DNA from: Hygrocybe punicea
Taxonomy: Eukaryota; Basidiomycota; Agaricomycetes; Agaricales; Hygrophoraceae
Direction: 5' to 3'
NCBI GenBank assembly: GCA_963556145.1
Contig: OY744465.1
Location: 248,001 to 312,000 of the forward strand
Length of the DNA: 64,000 nucleotides
Positions 1-11,029 of the stretch are shown one piece after another; within the stretch, counting starts at the first letter, position 1, and each line of letters starts with the position of its first letter. The translations under genes were made by a program, and so were the position numbers. The notes beneath the pieces are model-generated. The model was not told the origin of the DNA. It did not search any database and saw only the letters and a list, made by a program, of their open reading frames with translations.

Positions 1-745
1 TAGTCCACAGTGGGAATTTTAGATTCGTCACCCCCATACCGACACTCGAGAAGCCAGCTGATAAGATAGGCATTGATGTTCCCAAGAAGGTTTTTTATGG
101 GTTCATCCTTAACCTTCGAGTTCTTCACTGCAACTGGTCCTTGCAGGATACATAAGCGCTGGGGGTCCTGGTTGAAGATGGCTTCAATATCCTCTGCCGC
201 CCACAGGGAATCCTGTAAACCAACTTGAGCGAGGAAATGAACAAAATGTTGGTGACACAACCTCACCTTCTTGAACCAAACCTCAAAGTTGGCATCCAAT
301 ACAGGGATGAAGGGAATGGGCTTCTGTCCTGGCCTTTGGGATATCGTCAAAAAGTAAGCCTTGTCCTTGGAAGCTAGTAGTTACTTTGTTGCCAATGGAT
401 ATGCCTTGAAAAAGTCCTCTGCGAAAGGTAAAGGATCATCGAGAGACGCAAAGCTCCGCAACAGCGATGGTTTGCTACCGCTCCCATTGACGCCCGCAAA
501 ACACTCCTCCACCCTTCTCAACCAATCCCCCATTAAGCTCCTCAACCAGACATCCATCCACCTCTTCTCGTGCATCACAAACATTAACCTCATCCTCAAT
601 ACCATCTCCTGATATGTCATGTCACCCAGATCAGTCACAACAGACCCATCCTTCTTCTAACCAAACCATCATTGACTGAATCACAGTTCAGCTTCCCAAT
701 GACTTCCTCAAACTTGTCACAAGCCCGTACAATGCGCAAGCAAGC
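1..745 (-). pseudogene. Fatty acid synthase beta subunit (FAS1) fragment, broken
   Basis: Read on the minus strand, this encodes a stretch strongly resembling the dehydratase/MPT-side region of fungal FAS beta: KFEEVIGKLN, then TDLGDMTYQEMV, GDWLRRVEECFAGVNG, SFASLDDPLPFAEDFFKAYP, then RPGQKPIPFIPVLDANFEVW, DSLWAAEDIEAIFNQDPQRL, and CILQGPVAVKNSKVKDEPIK. A 54-base GT..AG intron at 213-266 lies cleanly between FEVWFKK and DSLWAAED, so this is a genomic duplicate, not a retrocopy. It is broken by a TAA at 381-383, a TAG around 650 and a frameshift near 660-670. FAS beta is about 2000 residues, so only a small piece lies here. The low-coordinate side runs off the window. The high-coordinate side ends in G/A-rich repeat. 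The family call is from remembered consensus and is fairly secure. Confidence 0.75.
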
Positions 746-815
746 CGAGGAGGAGGGGAGAATGGGGAGGGAGGGGAACAGGAGCAGGAGCAGGAGGCAG
801 GGGGGAGGGGAGGCA
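745..815. repeat. G/A-rich low-complexity tract
   Basis: Purine-rich, GGAG/GGGA-dominated stretch directly bordering the FAS beta fragment. No coding content; it marks the breakpoint of the fragment. Confidence 0.7.
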
Positions 816-1050
816 GGGAGCACGTTCATTCGCCTTTCCACCCTTGTCCTCCATCCCCATCCTCATCTCCGTCGTCGTCCCCGTGGTCGTTTTCGTCATC
901 CCATCTTCGTTGTCCTAGGTGATCCAGTCCCCATCTTCCCCATCGGCTCATGTCCTTGTCCCCATCCTCATTGTCTCGTTGTCCTCATTGTCACTGTCCC
1001 AGTCACATTTGCATTACAGGGCAAGGAGTCGAGATCCCATCCTCATTGTC

Positions 1051-1197
1051 CCTGTCCCTGTCCTCGTTGTGCCCATCCCTGTCCTCGTTGTGCCCATCCC
1101 CGTTCTCGTTGTGCCCATCCCCGTTCTCGTTGTGCCCATCCCCATTCTCGTTGTGCCCATCCCCGTTCTCGTTGTGCCCATCCCCATCCCTGTTGTC
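1051..1197 (+). repeat. 21-bp tandem minisatellite
   Basis: About seven imperfect copies of a 21-base unit, core CCCATCCCCGTTCTCGTTGT. Because 21 is a multiple of three, all frames stay open and give heptad peptides (PIPVLVV), but the surrounding sequence is equally simple and no gene is supported. Confidence 0.8.
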
Positions 1198-1820
1198 CCC
1201 TTCCCGGCCCTGTTATGTCGTTGTCCTCGTCTGTCCCTCATCGCTGTCCCCATGATCATTCTGGTCCCTGCGATCGTTGTGGTCCCCGTCCTCATCCCCA
1301 TCCTCACCGTTGTTGTTGCCTTCTTTGTCGTGCTATGGCTGCTGGTGCTGGTGCTGCCGCTGCTGCCGTGTTGCTGCCGCACATGAAGGTGAGAGTGGAG
1401 TAGTGGCTGGGGATTGGTAGTAATCAGTAGTGTAACAATAATATATGAATGAAAAGAATAAACGCACTAGTTATCAGGGCGGTAGTGTTTTCTTCCCTTG
1501 TCTGACGCATTGTTCTCCTGCTTCTGTCAACATTCTCCTCCGTCGTGTTCATGCGTGCCCTCATCCCACAGCTGTGGTCATTGCCCTGGGCTTGTCTTGT
1601 CATCAGGGAATGGCCCATCTCTTTCAGGCTTGATTGCCCTGCGATCATAGACGAGGGCATTGGGGCGTCATTGTTCACCCAAATGCCCTTCTGGGCTTGG
1701 CGTTGGTTCTGCATTGGGCACTCCTGCCTCGCTGCCTCTCACTCGGCATCATCACTCCCTCATTGGCATTGTACGTGGGTCAGTCAGCCTGCGTCTGTGT
1801 TTGAGAGGTGGTTGTTGGCG

Positions 1821-2565
1821 CCTGGGATGGGCAACCGCCATCTCTCCCCCTCGGACACGATGTCATGGCGCTGGGGCACATTGACGCGTGCGCTGGGCAT
1901 TGTCGTCGTCATTCGGGGTGCTGGGAATCTTGCCCTCTTGTTTAGGGTGTCGGCGTGGGTCTCCCATCCCACTTTGGCACTTGGGACGGGCAACCACCAT
2001 CTCTCCCCCTCGAACATGATGTCATGGCACTGGGGAACATTAACGCATGTGCTGGGTGTTGTCATCATTGTTCGGGGTGCTGGGAATCTTGCCCCCTCAT
2101 TTAGGGTGTTCGCGTGGGTCTCCCATCCCGCGTTCGCGTTGTTGGCACCTGGGATGGGCAACCGCTGTGGTAAGGGAGAGATCGCTCGCATTCACGACTG
2201 TCGAGTCTGTCAGCATTTCTACTGCGAAGATGGTGGTGTTGCGCGAACCTCGGATGGTTATTGCTCCCTTGGACACGATGTCACGGCACTGGGGCAAATT
2301 AACGCGTGTGCTGGGCGTTGTCGTCATCGTTTGGGGTGCTGGGAATCTTGCCCCCTCATTTAGGGTGTTCGTGTGGGTCTCCCATCCCACGTTCGTGTTG
2401 TTGGCACCTGGGATGAGCAACTGCCATCTCTCCCCCTCAGACACGATGTCACGGCACTGGGGCGAATTAACGTGTGCGCTGGGCATTGTCGTTATTGTTC
2501 GGGGTGCTGGGAATCTCACCCCCTCATTTAAGGTGTTGGCATGGGTCTCCCATCCCGCGTTCATG
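1821..2565. repeat. Tandem array of about 160-bp units
   Basis: Units begin with CCTGGGATGGGCAAC at about 1821, 1980, 2148 and 2407, each followed by CACGATGTCAYGGCRCTGGGG, GTGCTGGGAATCTTGCCC and GTGGGTCTCCCATCCC. The interval between the third and fourth starts is longer because about 100 unrelated bases (about 2166-2268) interrupt the third unit. Long open frames exist on both strands because the unit tolerates translation; no family is recognisable. Confidence 0.7.
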
Positions 2566-2773
2566 TTTTCGAGGCGGTTGATGGTTTCCCGGGTATGCAG
2601 TGGTCCCCCTCGGACGCGATCCTGGCTTCAATCGTCAAATTGGGTCGGGTGCATGACACTGCTGTCGTTTTGGGCACTGAAGGCTTCTACCCTTGCTGAA
2701 CCCGCTGGCATTCTGGACAAGAGTGGGGAGTGGTTAGAAAGTTGGTTTAACGTGAAGAACAGACAGCAGGGGG

Positions 2774-3029
2774 ACATACCGGGGCCGGAGAATGGGCGCA
2801 CCACTTCTCCGGCCTTGCCAGTGGTTACCGTCATCATTGTCGAGTCATTGTTGCAGCGTTCTTGTAATTGCGGTTGACGTGGCTTGAGGTTGCCCCAAAC
2901 TGCCTTTTTGAAATGGTTAACCATAGTTAACCGTGGTCCAAACGGTCCAGTCTGGTTTGAATAGCCATATTTGGGTTAACTGTTGTTAACCATAACCGGA
3001 CTGGACCGGACTGGACCGTGGCAACACTA
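2774..3029 (-). mobile_element. hAT-F: terminal part of a non-autonomous hAT-like element
   Basis: On the minus strand the sequence opens with TAGTGTTGCCACGGTCCAGT at 3029, matching the terminal form of the other hAT-like elements here. It is followed by GTTAAC-rich subterminal repeats and, inward, by the shared hairpin (2783-2814) and a GTATGT splice-donor-like site (2774-2779). The opposite terminus and the target-site duplication were not found; the tandem array to the left may belong to it. Confidence 0.55.
2783..2814 (-). other. Conserved hairpin cassette (hAT-F copy)
   Basis: Perfect 10-bp stem GGCCGGAGAA / TTCTCCGGCC around the 12-base loop GTGGTGCGCCCA (minus strand). Three bases downstream lies GTATGT. 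A plausible acceptor with a CTAAC branch site follows about 60 bases on. Same loop, different stem from the copies in hAT-A, -B, -D and -E. Confidence 0.75.
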
Positions 3030-3583
3030 ACGCTATTCCTTACATATGAGCCAAACCAAACCTCAGGTTCAGTTCAAGTTTCAGATTTTTTTTGGCCTGA
3101 ACCAAACCAAACTGAACCTTACCATCACTACTTTGCACCCTTTACACCTTTGTACCTTTTCCAACCTTTTTCAAATATTAATTTGTTTGAAAAAATGGCA
3201 CCTCTTTCACCACAACAAACATCTTTTTTGAATTAGTATTGATGATTTTTGAAGTCAATTATTGACAGGATACAGTAACTTCCCCATTATCTGTTATCAT
3301 CACCCTTGCCACTGGCTGTCACAATCATAGGAAGCAGCAAGACAACACCACTGCCAGTGGTCATTGTTGTCACCCTGTTGTTGCTGTTGTTGTTGGACAT
3401 CCAACCATGGCACCTTTATTTTCATCTCTAGCCATATGTTCCCTATGACATTTTGCCTCCAGTCACCTATGTCATGCTGCTTCTTCTGTTATCACATGTT
3501 CCTCATTTCCCTTATATAGTCTCCATTGTTCTTCTCATCCCCTCAGTCATTTCTCTTCTCCTTGACTAAGGTGAGAGCCCTTA

Positions 3584-3833
3584 TCACAGGAGGCAGATGA
3601 GGATTTTTTGTGATCAAATAATACGCAAATATCCAGTCACATTTTAAAACTATTTGCATTGTTATCTTGCTTGTGAAAATACTGTAGAAAATAATGTTAT
3701 CTAAATGCAGTATTCACACAGAAAATGTGGCATACAGAAAATACAATTATTTAGGCCTTTATTGTTTTCATTATTGTGAACAAGTATTCAGAAAAGAGAA
3801 AATGATTCAAATATTTAGGATTTCTAGACCGAT
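3584..3833 (+). mobile_element. Single arm of a foldback element
   Basis: From CACAGGAGGCAGATGAGG onward this is closely similar to the left arm of the palindromic element at 14937-15563, up to ATATTTAGGATTTCTAGAC. It ends exactly where hAT-A begins. The other arm is missing, so the copy was truncated or rearranged around the hAT-A insertion. Confidence 0.7.
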
Positions 3834-4994
3834 TAGTGTTGCTGAAGTCCAGTTTGGAACTGATCTGAACCTGGTTCAAACTCCGAACTGAACCCTAAGT
3901 TCAGTCCAAGTTCAGCACTTTGGCTGAACTGAACCACAGGTCAGGTTTCAGGTTCCAGGCCCTTCAGAAATTTCTGAATGGCTTGGAACCAGGTCCAAAC
4001 TGTGAACTTATTCTATGTAGATACTGAAATAATGAATTTTTGTGTTAATTTTTGTGTATGAAAATGCAGGAACTTAGATCATGTGATCTTCAACATAGAT
4101 GTGAAACGTCAACTCAACAAGAAGAACAGCAATGCTCATCAAGAAACAATGGTAAGTAATCAAATAAGTTTTACTTTACTGACATTTCCTTATGCAGAGA
4201 AGCACAATAAGGATGGCTGGCAGCAGCAGCAGCAGCGCCATCAATGTACACACCCCATGCCAACACCACCAACACCACCAACACCATGCCCACGCCCACA
4301 CCATGCCCACAATGAGAACCAGGGATGGTAGTGAGAACAGGACACAGCAGGGAGTGGTGCGCCCACTCCCGCTGCTAAAGTACGTCATCTTGATCATGTC
4401 TCATTTATTTATCTATACGCCACAGCTCCATGACGGCCGCAAGTGTGGACGTGGCAGCAGCCCCACAGCAACTCCAGCAGCTGTGGCAGCAGCCATGGCT
4501 GCAATGAAAATGGCAGCGGTAACAACGGCAGCAGCAGCACTGTGGCAGCTATGGCAGCAGCAGCAACAGCAGCAGCGTCGATAGTAATGGCAGCAGCAAT
4601 GGCGACAGCAGCAGCGGCAGCAGCAATTGCGACAGCAGCAGCGGCAGCAACAATGGCAATGGCAGCAGCAGCAACAATGGTGCTGGCAGCGATGCAGCAC
4701 CAACAGCAGCGGCAGCCACTGCAGCTGCAAAGGTCCCCTCTCCCAACTCCTCGCAACCCCAGGCCCATGTCAATTTACGTGGCACTGTGGCTTGCAAGGA
4801 AATTTGAGGGTGGAGGAGGACGGTTTGTGGTCCAAACCACGTCTGGATGCAGACCGAATGACATGGAACCATTCCATGCAGTTCCAGTTCAGGTTCAGCA
4901 GACTGAGTGGAGAGGCTGAACTGGACCTCCGGTCCAGTTTCCAGTTCAGTCAAAAAGACCGAAAACTGGTCCAAACTGGACTTCAGCAACACTA
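3834..4994 (+). mobile_element. hAT-A: non-autonomous hAT-like element, 1161 bp
   Basis: Perfect 25-bp terminal inverted repeats beginning TAGTGTTGCTGAAGTCCAGT at 3834 and ending at 4994. Subterminal GTTCAG/CTGAAC repeats follow. Internally there is an exon-like segment ending at a GTAAGT donor (about 4152) with TTACTGAC and an acceptor near 4197, then simple repeats, the shared hairpin (4346-4376) with GTACGT at 4380, then an acceptor near 4428 and a long GCA-type microsatellite (about 4470-4720). No transposase. Flanks AGACCGAT and GTCGAAGC do not match, unlike its relatives, so the right flank was probably rearranged after insertion. It is the same family as hAT-B. Confidence 0.85.
4346..4376 (+). 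other. Conserved hairpin cassette (hAT-A copy)
   Basis: Stem AGCAG-GGAG pairs with CTCC-CTGCT around the conserved TGGTGCGCCCA loop, with a two-base bulge. GTACGT begins three bases after the stem. The frame through it reads GVVRPLPLLKYV, almost the same as in hAT-B. Confidence 0.7.
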
Positions 4995-4999
4995 GTCGA

Positions 5000-5235
5000 A
5001 GCCAAGTTCAAGCTCAGACAGGGAGCCGCGACTTGGCAGTTGCTGCACCACATTTGACTTTTTTCTCAGTTCCACATGTTTATGCAAACAGCTGTAACTA
5101 CATTTCAGTAAGGAGCAGTCTCACTCTCAGCACAAGAGAGAAATCAACGACCTGCCTTTTTTGGTTGTGAGGCTCATGTGATATCCAATTTGATTTGCTG
5201 CCATTGTGATGGCCTGGACCCAATGATCAGATCAT
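5000..5235. other. Intergenic stretch, no gene seen
   Basis: No coding pattern. The motif TGCAAACAGCTGTAA near 5084-5098 resembles the right terminus of the TTACAG foldback family found at 39-41 kb and may be a relic. Confidence 0.4.
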
Positions 5236-6101
5236 TAGTGTATTGCATGGGTACAGGTAAACCCGCAGGTATTGCCACAGGTACAGCCACAGGTGCGGGT
5301 ATGGGTACAGCAATTTGTACCCATGTGATTACCTGTACCTGCAATGGGTAACAGGTAACCCATGACATTCAGTCACACGAATGATGTGTTGGGTTCAACT
5401 GCAACCGCAACAATCCAACCACAATGACCATGACAACAAAATAGAAGACCACAGTGATGAAGACCATGACAACAGCAATGGAGAGCATGGCCGGGAGGGT
5501 GGTGCACCCACCTACCAGCCCCGGTACGTATCTAGATTCTACCTACATTGACATTGACTAATTCCATACCTCGCGAACACGCCCTGATGTGTCGACTGAC
5601 ACGTCGACGTCGTTCACAAGGTAATAGGCACCAAGAAGGATGACAGGGCTCAAGACTCATCCCAGGCCCCCTGCATACCGGTTGGCAATGAGCCAGAGTG
5701 CCCAAAGGCAACCACCCTGTTCACCTCGCGTCCACCAGCCCACACGTCCACTGGTCCAGGCATCCAACGACACATCACCTGGCTTTGTGCCCACCCACCA
5801 ACTACGCTGAACTGGGCCTGCACCCATTCCACCTCGTGCTCACATGGCATGCATCAATTGACACATGTCCAGTGTGGTGAGGTCAAAAGGTGTGCATGTG
5901 CGGTGTCATGAGTGTGAGACCTGCGGGTTACCCACTATGGGTATGGGTATGGGTCGGGTATGGGTAGGAAAAAAAAGACCTGGCACAAAACCCATACCCG
6001 TGGTGATGGGTATGGGTATTCATGGGTACGGGTATGGGTATTCATGGGTACGGGTATGGGTATCCCCAAAAGTACACGGGGGTTACCCGTGCAATACACT
6101 A
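5236..6101 (+). mobile_element. hAT-C: non-autonomous hAT-like element, 866 bp
   Basis: Termini TAGTGTATTGCATGGGTACA at 5236 and GGTTACCCGTGCAATACACTA at 6101 are imperfect inverted repeats. The element is flanked by a perfect 8-bp target-site duplication CAGATCAT (5228-5235 and 6102-6109), as expected for hAT. Subterminal regions are packed with GGGTAYGGGTA-type repeats. Internally it has a diverged copy of the hairpin cassette (5491-5524) with GTACGT at 5524 and the TCAATTGA palindrome at 5854-5861. No transposase. Confidence 0.9.
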
Positions 6102-6109
6102 CAGATCAT

Positions 6110-6640
6110 GTGATCAAATCTCTCCATCATGAAGCTTGCCCAAAATGAGAAAACCAAACAAGGTGGCCACTGAGTTCTCCTTCTCACTGAGGCTTCTTTA
6201 TGCTCTACAAGCCTTGCTGAAATATAGTTAATAGTTGACTAAAAGTATCCAAGTATGCAGGTAGAATATAAAATGAACCTTGTAATCTCCCCCAACTGCA
6301 AGTAAATGTCCCAAAGGTCTGGTGGCCACCGGTTTATTGCCATTTACTGATGACATAAGCATGTTCTCACACTTGCGCAAATGGGCCGGTTACCTTGAGA
6401 CTTCAACTCTGTATATTAAGGATTTCACTGTAAATGCAAATGTAATCCCCTGGGAGTGGGACACAAACAAGAATTGCTTTGGGTGGGCAAAGCTTTCTGT
6501 GGCTTAAAAATGGAAGAAACAGCTTCCCCTAAGGAACAATTACAATAAATTCTTCAACACTCATCCTTCAGAAGCTTTAACTCTCGCATGCCATATGTAT
6601 TCATTATATGATACTTAAGAGGAAGAAATTTGCTAGTTAG
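6110..6640. other. Intergenic stretch, no gene seen
   Basis: AT-moderate sequence between hAT-C and the Crypton. Only short open frames without splice-site support. It may contain the downstream end of the Crypton. Confidence 0.4.
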
Positions 6641-6651
6641 GCATGTTTTTC

Positions 6652-9600
6652 TTAAGTGTATGCTCCAGCAGTGGCCATTACATCCTGCCAGCCTGTCCCA
6701 TTTTTCTTTTGTAAGTATTCACAGAACTTCCAAGCAGAAAAGTTGGGCTCATACTTCTCACACAGGAAGCGGAGAGCAAGCTTGGTGTCCCAGCGGTGTC
6801 GGCTTGACAGCTCCTGGACCAGCTGTATCACCTTCTTGTGGCAGGCATGAGGTGTCTTCAGGTTGGGAAGATTCTGCCTCCATTTTGCTCCCCACCACTC
6901 CTCAAGCTGGCATGTTGAGAGATAGCGATCAATGCCATTGGTCCACTCCTCCCAGATTGTGGAAATGCTTGTGACCTCAGGATATATGTAGTGTGGTAGC
7001 CAGTCCTCTGCCAGCCACTCCCAGCTGTGTTTGTGCAGGGAGGACTCCGGGTAGGCTTTGACAAGATCATTCCACCTAGTATGTTGCAAATCAGCAATGT
7101 GGTCATTGGTGAAAGGTGGCATGGATGAGACAGGCATGGGGGGTGAGGAGCGGCCAGCTGGGGCCTGTTGAGGGGCGCTGAGGGGTGGAGCAGCTAGAGC
7201 TGATGGTAGCAGGGGAGAGATGTTGAGTCCATATGGTGAGTTTGTGATGTTGATTGTTAACGTAGGCAATTGGCCTGGAGGCAGCGGTGGAGGTGGTGGG
7301 TTGGTGGTGGCAGCTGGCAAGCTTTGTGGTGGTTCAGCTGAAGCCTGCAACACTGGAGGGGAGAGGACTGAAGCATTTGTTAATAAACCCCTGGCAGACA
7401 AGGCCAAGTGAAGTGTCGGCTCACCGGTTTTTCCTGCACGATGCCGTGACTTGTTTGAACTCATTTGCATATCAAGCAATGCCTTGATTGCTTCAACAGA
7501 CCAGGTCAAGGATTCCAGCTGCATGGCACACTGGGCTGAAGCACGCTGTTGCTCCAGCATGGCACCTTGGACAAGGCCTCGAAAGGTATGGGCATACTTG
7601 TCAGGCAGGTTCTCCAAAGCAACATGAGCACTTTCCTCAGTGCTTGTGATGACTGTGCTGGAGCTGTGTGTGAAGGAAATGAAGGTAGGGTTGTTGAATG
7701 GTAAGATAGGTGCTGTTGGATATGACAACGACAGGATGGCCATGTCCTGCAAGATGACTTGATGGAACCACAGAGTAAGCTGAGGAAACTTTTGAGAGCG
7801 TAGTCTTGGGCACTTGGGTTTGCAGCAGACCGAGCCTCCAGGGCAGCTTGCTCCTGCTCAACCCATGGAAAGGTCTCCTTTGTGAGAGTTTTGGGGGGTT
7901 CTGGTTGGCAGCCAACATGTCAGTACCCAGAAGCTTAGCAAGCCAATGAAATAACTCACCAAGAGCATCACAAAGGAGGCAGAAGGACTCAGGCTTCCGT
8001 GCATTGAACATAGCCACACCAAGCATCGCATCAACAGGTAGGGCTTGATCATAGCATGGGCGGAAGGACCCTTTGCTATCACTCCATCCACCAAGTGCTT
8101 TGGTGCCATCAATGCTGGCACCATGCACATGGGCAGTCTGCACTGAAAAGGGACAGGTAGCATGTGTGGATTTTGAGATGGAGATACCAACAGCAGTGTG
8201 GATGGTGTTGACATGGTCATGATGGTCTGTGAAGGACAGTAAATCATGTGTCACTGCATCATTTAAACAAGCACTCACTCTCATAGGTCAAGCAGGATGA
8301 TGGAGACTTTCACGTGGGCCAAAAGCCATGGTACTGATACCACAAGTGCTCCCCATATTGCCCACACTGGGGCACATCAAATTTTGGGGCAAATTCGGGA
8401 ACAGCTTTGCAAAGAACGTGAAAATGTGTGAAGAAGAGGAGTGCCAATGCGCCAACCCCACAGAACTCAGTTACACAGTGATGGAGGGCACCATGCTCAT
8501 CTACTCACCCGGTTTGGTTGTGCTTTGCATTATTGGCCAGTGCCGCCAAAGCCTGAGTGAACATGATGGGGTCATCTTCTCAGCTGGAAGAGAATACAGA
8601 GGTGAGACTCACCAGGACATGGCAACCAGGTGCAATTTCATCAAACGGGATGCTGGTCTGGAAAAGGTCCGACCAGAGCAGCATCCAGGCACTCTCACCC
8701 CGAAACGCTGTCTGACTTGATAGCAGCATCATTGCATGGTCCTGGGTAGCAATGAATAGGCACTCGGCACTACTGGCTGTGCTGGTAAGGCACCAGATTG
8801 AGCAGTTTTTGAGCTCATCGATAGTGTACGTGTCTGCAAGTGCATGCACGTCAGTGACCGAAATCCTTGTGAGTCCAAGAGCACAAACCAGATGAGCTCC
8901 CTGCTGCCTTGAGGATCTGAGCCTCATCAGCACGCTTGGGCTCGTTGTGCTGCACAGCCTTCTCAAATGCTGTGATGCGACTGTCTGTGCACAAGCTGAT
9001 CTGAGCCGATTTGTCACTCTTGTATTCATGCTGATAATGAAACTGATGGAATTCGAGTGCCGACACAACTCCCTTGATGTGCAATACACCAACTGAGGAA
9101 CTGGCAATTGTCTCATTGCTGCCACACTTTCGCTGGGTGGCAGAAAAAAAATTCAGTCCTAGCATATCACAAGTGTGGTGGGTGCATGCCTACTTTTGCT
9201 CGTGTGGATTCATGTTTGAGGAAGAGTGTGACTTTTGTAGCTGTGACAGGAAAAGCGGGTATAGGGACTCACGTGGAGTCCTCAGCAGCAATCTCCACTT
9301 GCGTATGCTCCCACCAATCCTGGTAGCTTTTGAGGTGTCTATCATAGGTCTTCTTTGTCTGTTTTCCATTCTGCTCCTGCTGAACCATCTCGAGGTGCAG
9401 GTGGTGAGAATCATTCTCAAGGATGTCCATTGACCACTATGTGTGCAGTGAGATGTTGGCTTCATGATGTGATTGGGCAGGTCTCGGTGTACTGGTCTTA
9501 TGTGCCTCCATGGGGCTGGTGTCCAAAATAGGCAGTAATTGGATTGGTGAAGGCGAGAACAGGTCAATGGTGTCATGTACATCTCTAACACCATCTTGGC

Positions 9601-9715
9601 CTATCGGGGCATCAAGATGGTGCCGTTTATGTGCAAGGGGTGATGGTGGATGCCATACAGGGACTTGTGGTGGCTTAGAGGTATTAGCTAGCATCGAGAT
9701 TCCCCGAATTGACAC
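6652..9715 (-). pseudogene. Crypton-type tyrosine recombinase (Ndc10-like plus GCR1_C), inactivated
   Basis: Order on the minus strand: N-terminal core-binding part (KKTYDRHLKSYQDWWEHTQV, PAFPVTATKVTLFLKHESTR; about 9430-9190). Next comes ISALE-type helical region with HNEPKRADEAQILKAAGSSS (about 9140-8890), an intron, DTYTIDELKNCSIWCL to SQTAFRGES and LLWSDLF (about 8840-8612), an intron, then KHNQTG and DEHGAL (about 8560-8300). After another intron comes the catalytic part with KALGGWSDSKGSFRPCYDQALP (about 8235-7850). The C-terminal 366-residue frame (7752-6652) ends in a GCR1_C-like DNA-binding domain, ISTIWEEW to KWRQNL. Defects: in-frame TAG near 9437, TGA near 9265, TGA near 8510, TGA near 8310, a one-base frameshift near 7778, and Cys in place of the Arg of the catalytic HxxR (THATC). 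Most stops fit CGA to TGA. Neighbouring direct duplications near 9.7-10.3 kb may be its upstream edge. Confidence 0.8.
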
Positions 9716-10310
9716 TATGACTCAGTCAATGATGCAGCTGGGTGAGAAAGGTGAGATTTAAAAAGAAAAGAGGTGAATCAAATGAATAAAATGAACAGAT
9801 GATATGGGAGCCTCAACAAACGGCCAAACGTGAGCAGGGAGCAGTGAGCGTCAGCTGTGAAGTTGGCCGAGGTAATGTCGAGAGGGAGGGGGTGTAGTTC
9901 AGGTGGAAAAACAAGTAGCGGCCAGAAAGTGCTGAAAAAGGGAGGAGTCAGCAACCACCGCAAGAAATGAAGGCAACGGCTTGCGAACTTTGATAATGGA
10001 AAGTTGTAGCTTCACTGGAAGCGGGCGTGGGGCAGAGAGGCTGGGAGGGACGTGTGAGGGCCACTGGCCATCTTTTAAAGGTGATTTTTTACCGTCAAAA
10101 AAGGGCCGGATGGCAGCTTTGGGACACTCACCAATTGAGTGATGTCTTCTGCAGTGGCAGGGAAGGGCAGGTTCCCCGAATGGACACAATGAACTCAGTT
10201 AATGATGCGGCTGGGTGAAGAAAGGTGGCAAACAATTTTTTATTGTCAAAAAAGGGCTGGAATGTGGAAGGGGACACTCACCGATTGAGAGGTGCGTTCT
10301 GCGTGGCCGA
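9700..10310. repeat. Ancient short duplications upstream of the Crypton
   Basis: CCCCGAATTGACACTATGAC..TCAATGATGCAGCTGGGTGA at about 9703 recurs diverged at about 10175. TCAAAAAAGGGCCGGAT..GGGACACTCACCAATTGAG at about 10095 recurs at about 10247. The block carries no supported gene and may be promoter or terminal sequence of the Crypton. Confidence 0.5.
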
Positions 10311-10319
10311 AAGTGGACC

Positions 10320-10700
10320 AATTTTGGCCAACAATGCTGCTCGGAAGGTGTTGGCGGATACAGGGACCTGGTTGGAGATGCGATCACTCAGATCCAAGGG
10401 GGTGCCGATGCGCTGCAAGGGTGAAAGGGGGGGGGCGAATGTTGAAACTTGAAAGATGTGAGAGAGCGGGCTCAGGCTGGTGTATTAGAGGGCTGTAGTG
10501 TACTGAAATGGCATCAACGCTGGCCAGCAGCTCACTGGCTCATCATGCTGCTTGTGTGTTGCACAAGCGAGGGGAGAAGTTGAGGTGACGGCAGGGCAAT
10601 GGTGCGAACATGAAGGTTTGCGCTGACATGTTGAATGGTGGCAGAGTTTGAATATTTCCAATCTCCCCGTGGCTGCCATTGCTTACACCTGTGTATGGCA
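10320..10700. other. Intergenic stretch, no gene seen
   Basis: GC-rich, no conserved frame or splice pattern recognised. Confidence 0.4.
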
Positions 10701-10705
10701 TGTTT

Positions 10706-10780
10706 TATGCTGGTGACCCCCAGTTACCGCAACGAGGGGTCACCGGCAAGGTAACTGGGGCCTAGGCTGACCCCAGCATA
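10706..10780. repeat. Nested imperfect palindrome, 75 bp
   Basis: TATGCTGG (10706) pairs with CCAGCATA (ends 10780), and CCCCAGTTACC (10717-10727) pairs with GGTAACTGGGG (10750-10760). Could be a small foldback or a terminus of a larger repeat. Confidence 0.7.
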
Positions 10781-11029
10781 TACTCCATATAACAGCATTG
10801 CTAAAAAAGGAAGTTGTGAAACCATGCGGCCACGCAGCCTCAATCGGGCAAATAATAAAAGTGCATTTGTCACGTCATATGCCTAGCCAGGGTTCGGAAA
10901 CTCGAACCCTGTCCTTGCGCATGGTGTAGTTCTTGTTGGACAGCAAAATTGATAACAATCTTATGCCCAAGCTGCTGCTTAGCTGTGAGTGACAAGCCAT
11001 CATTCTCTCTTGCAGATCCGCTTGACTTG

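Noticed and set aside
1821..2565. Tandem 160-bp units as an LTR or gene family
   Set aside because: No LTR ends, primer site or conserved coding motif; left as an unclassified tandem repeat.
4409..4992. Long Ala/Gln/Leu-rich frames on both strands inside hAT-A
   Set aside because: They are translations of a GCA-type microsatellite; every frame is open for the same reason.
5930..6090. GGGTAT-type runs in hAT-C that resemble telomeric repeats
   Set aside because: They are subterminal repeats within an element bounded by an 8-bp target duplication, and recur in hAT-G.
10889..10910. AGGGTTCG..CGAACCCT hairpin resembling a tRNA T-arm or Pol III B-box
   Set aside because: No acceptor, D-arm or anticodon arm could be fitted around it.
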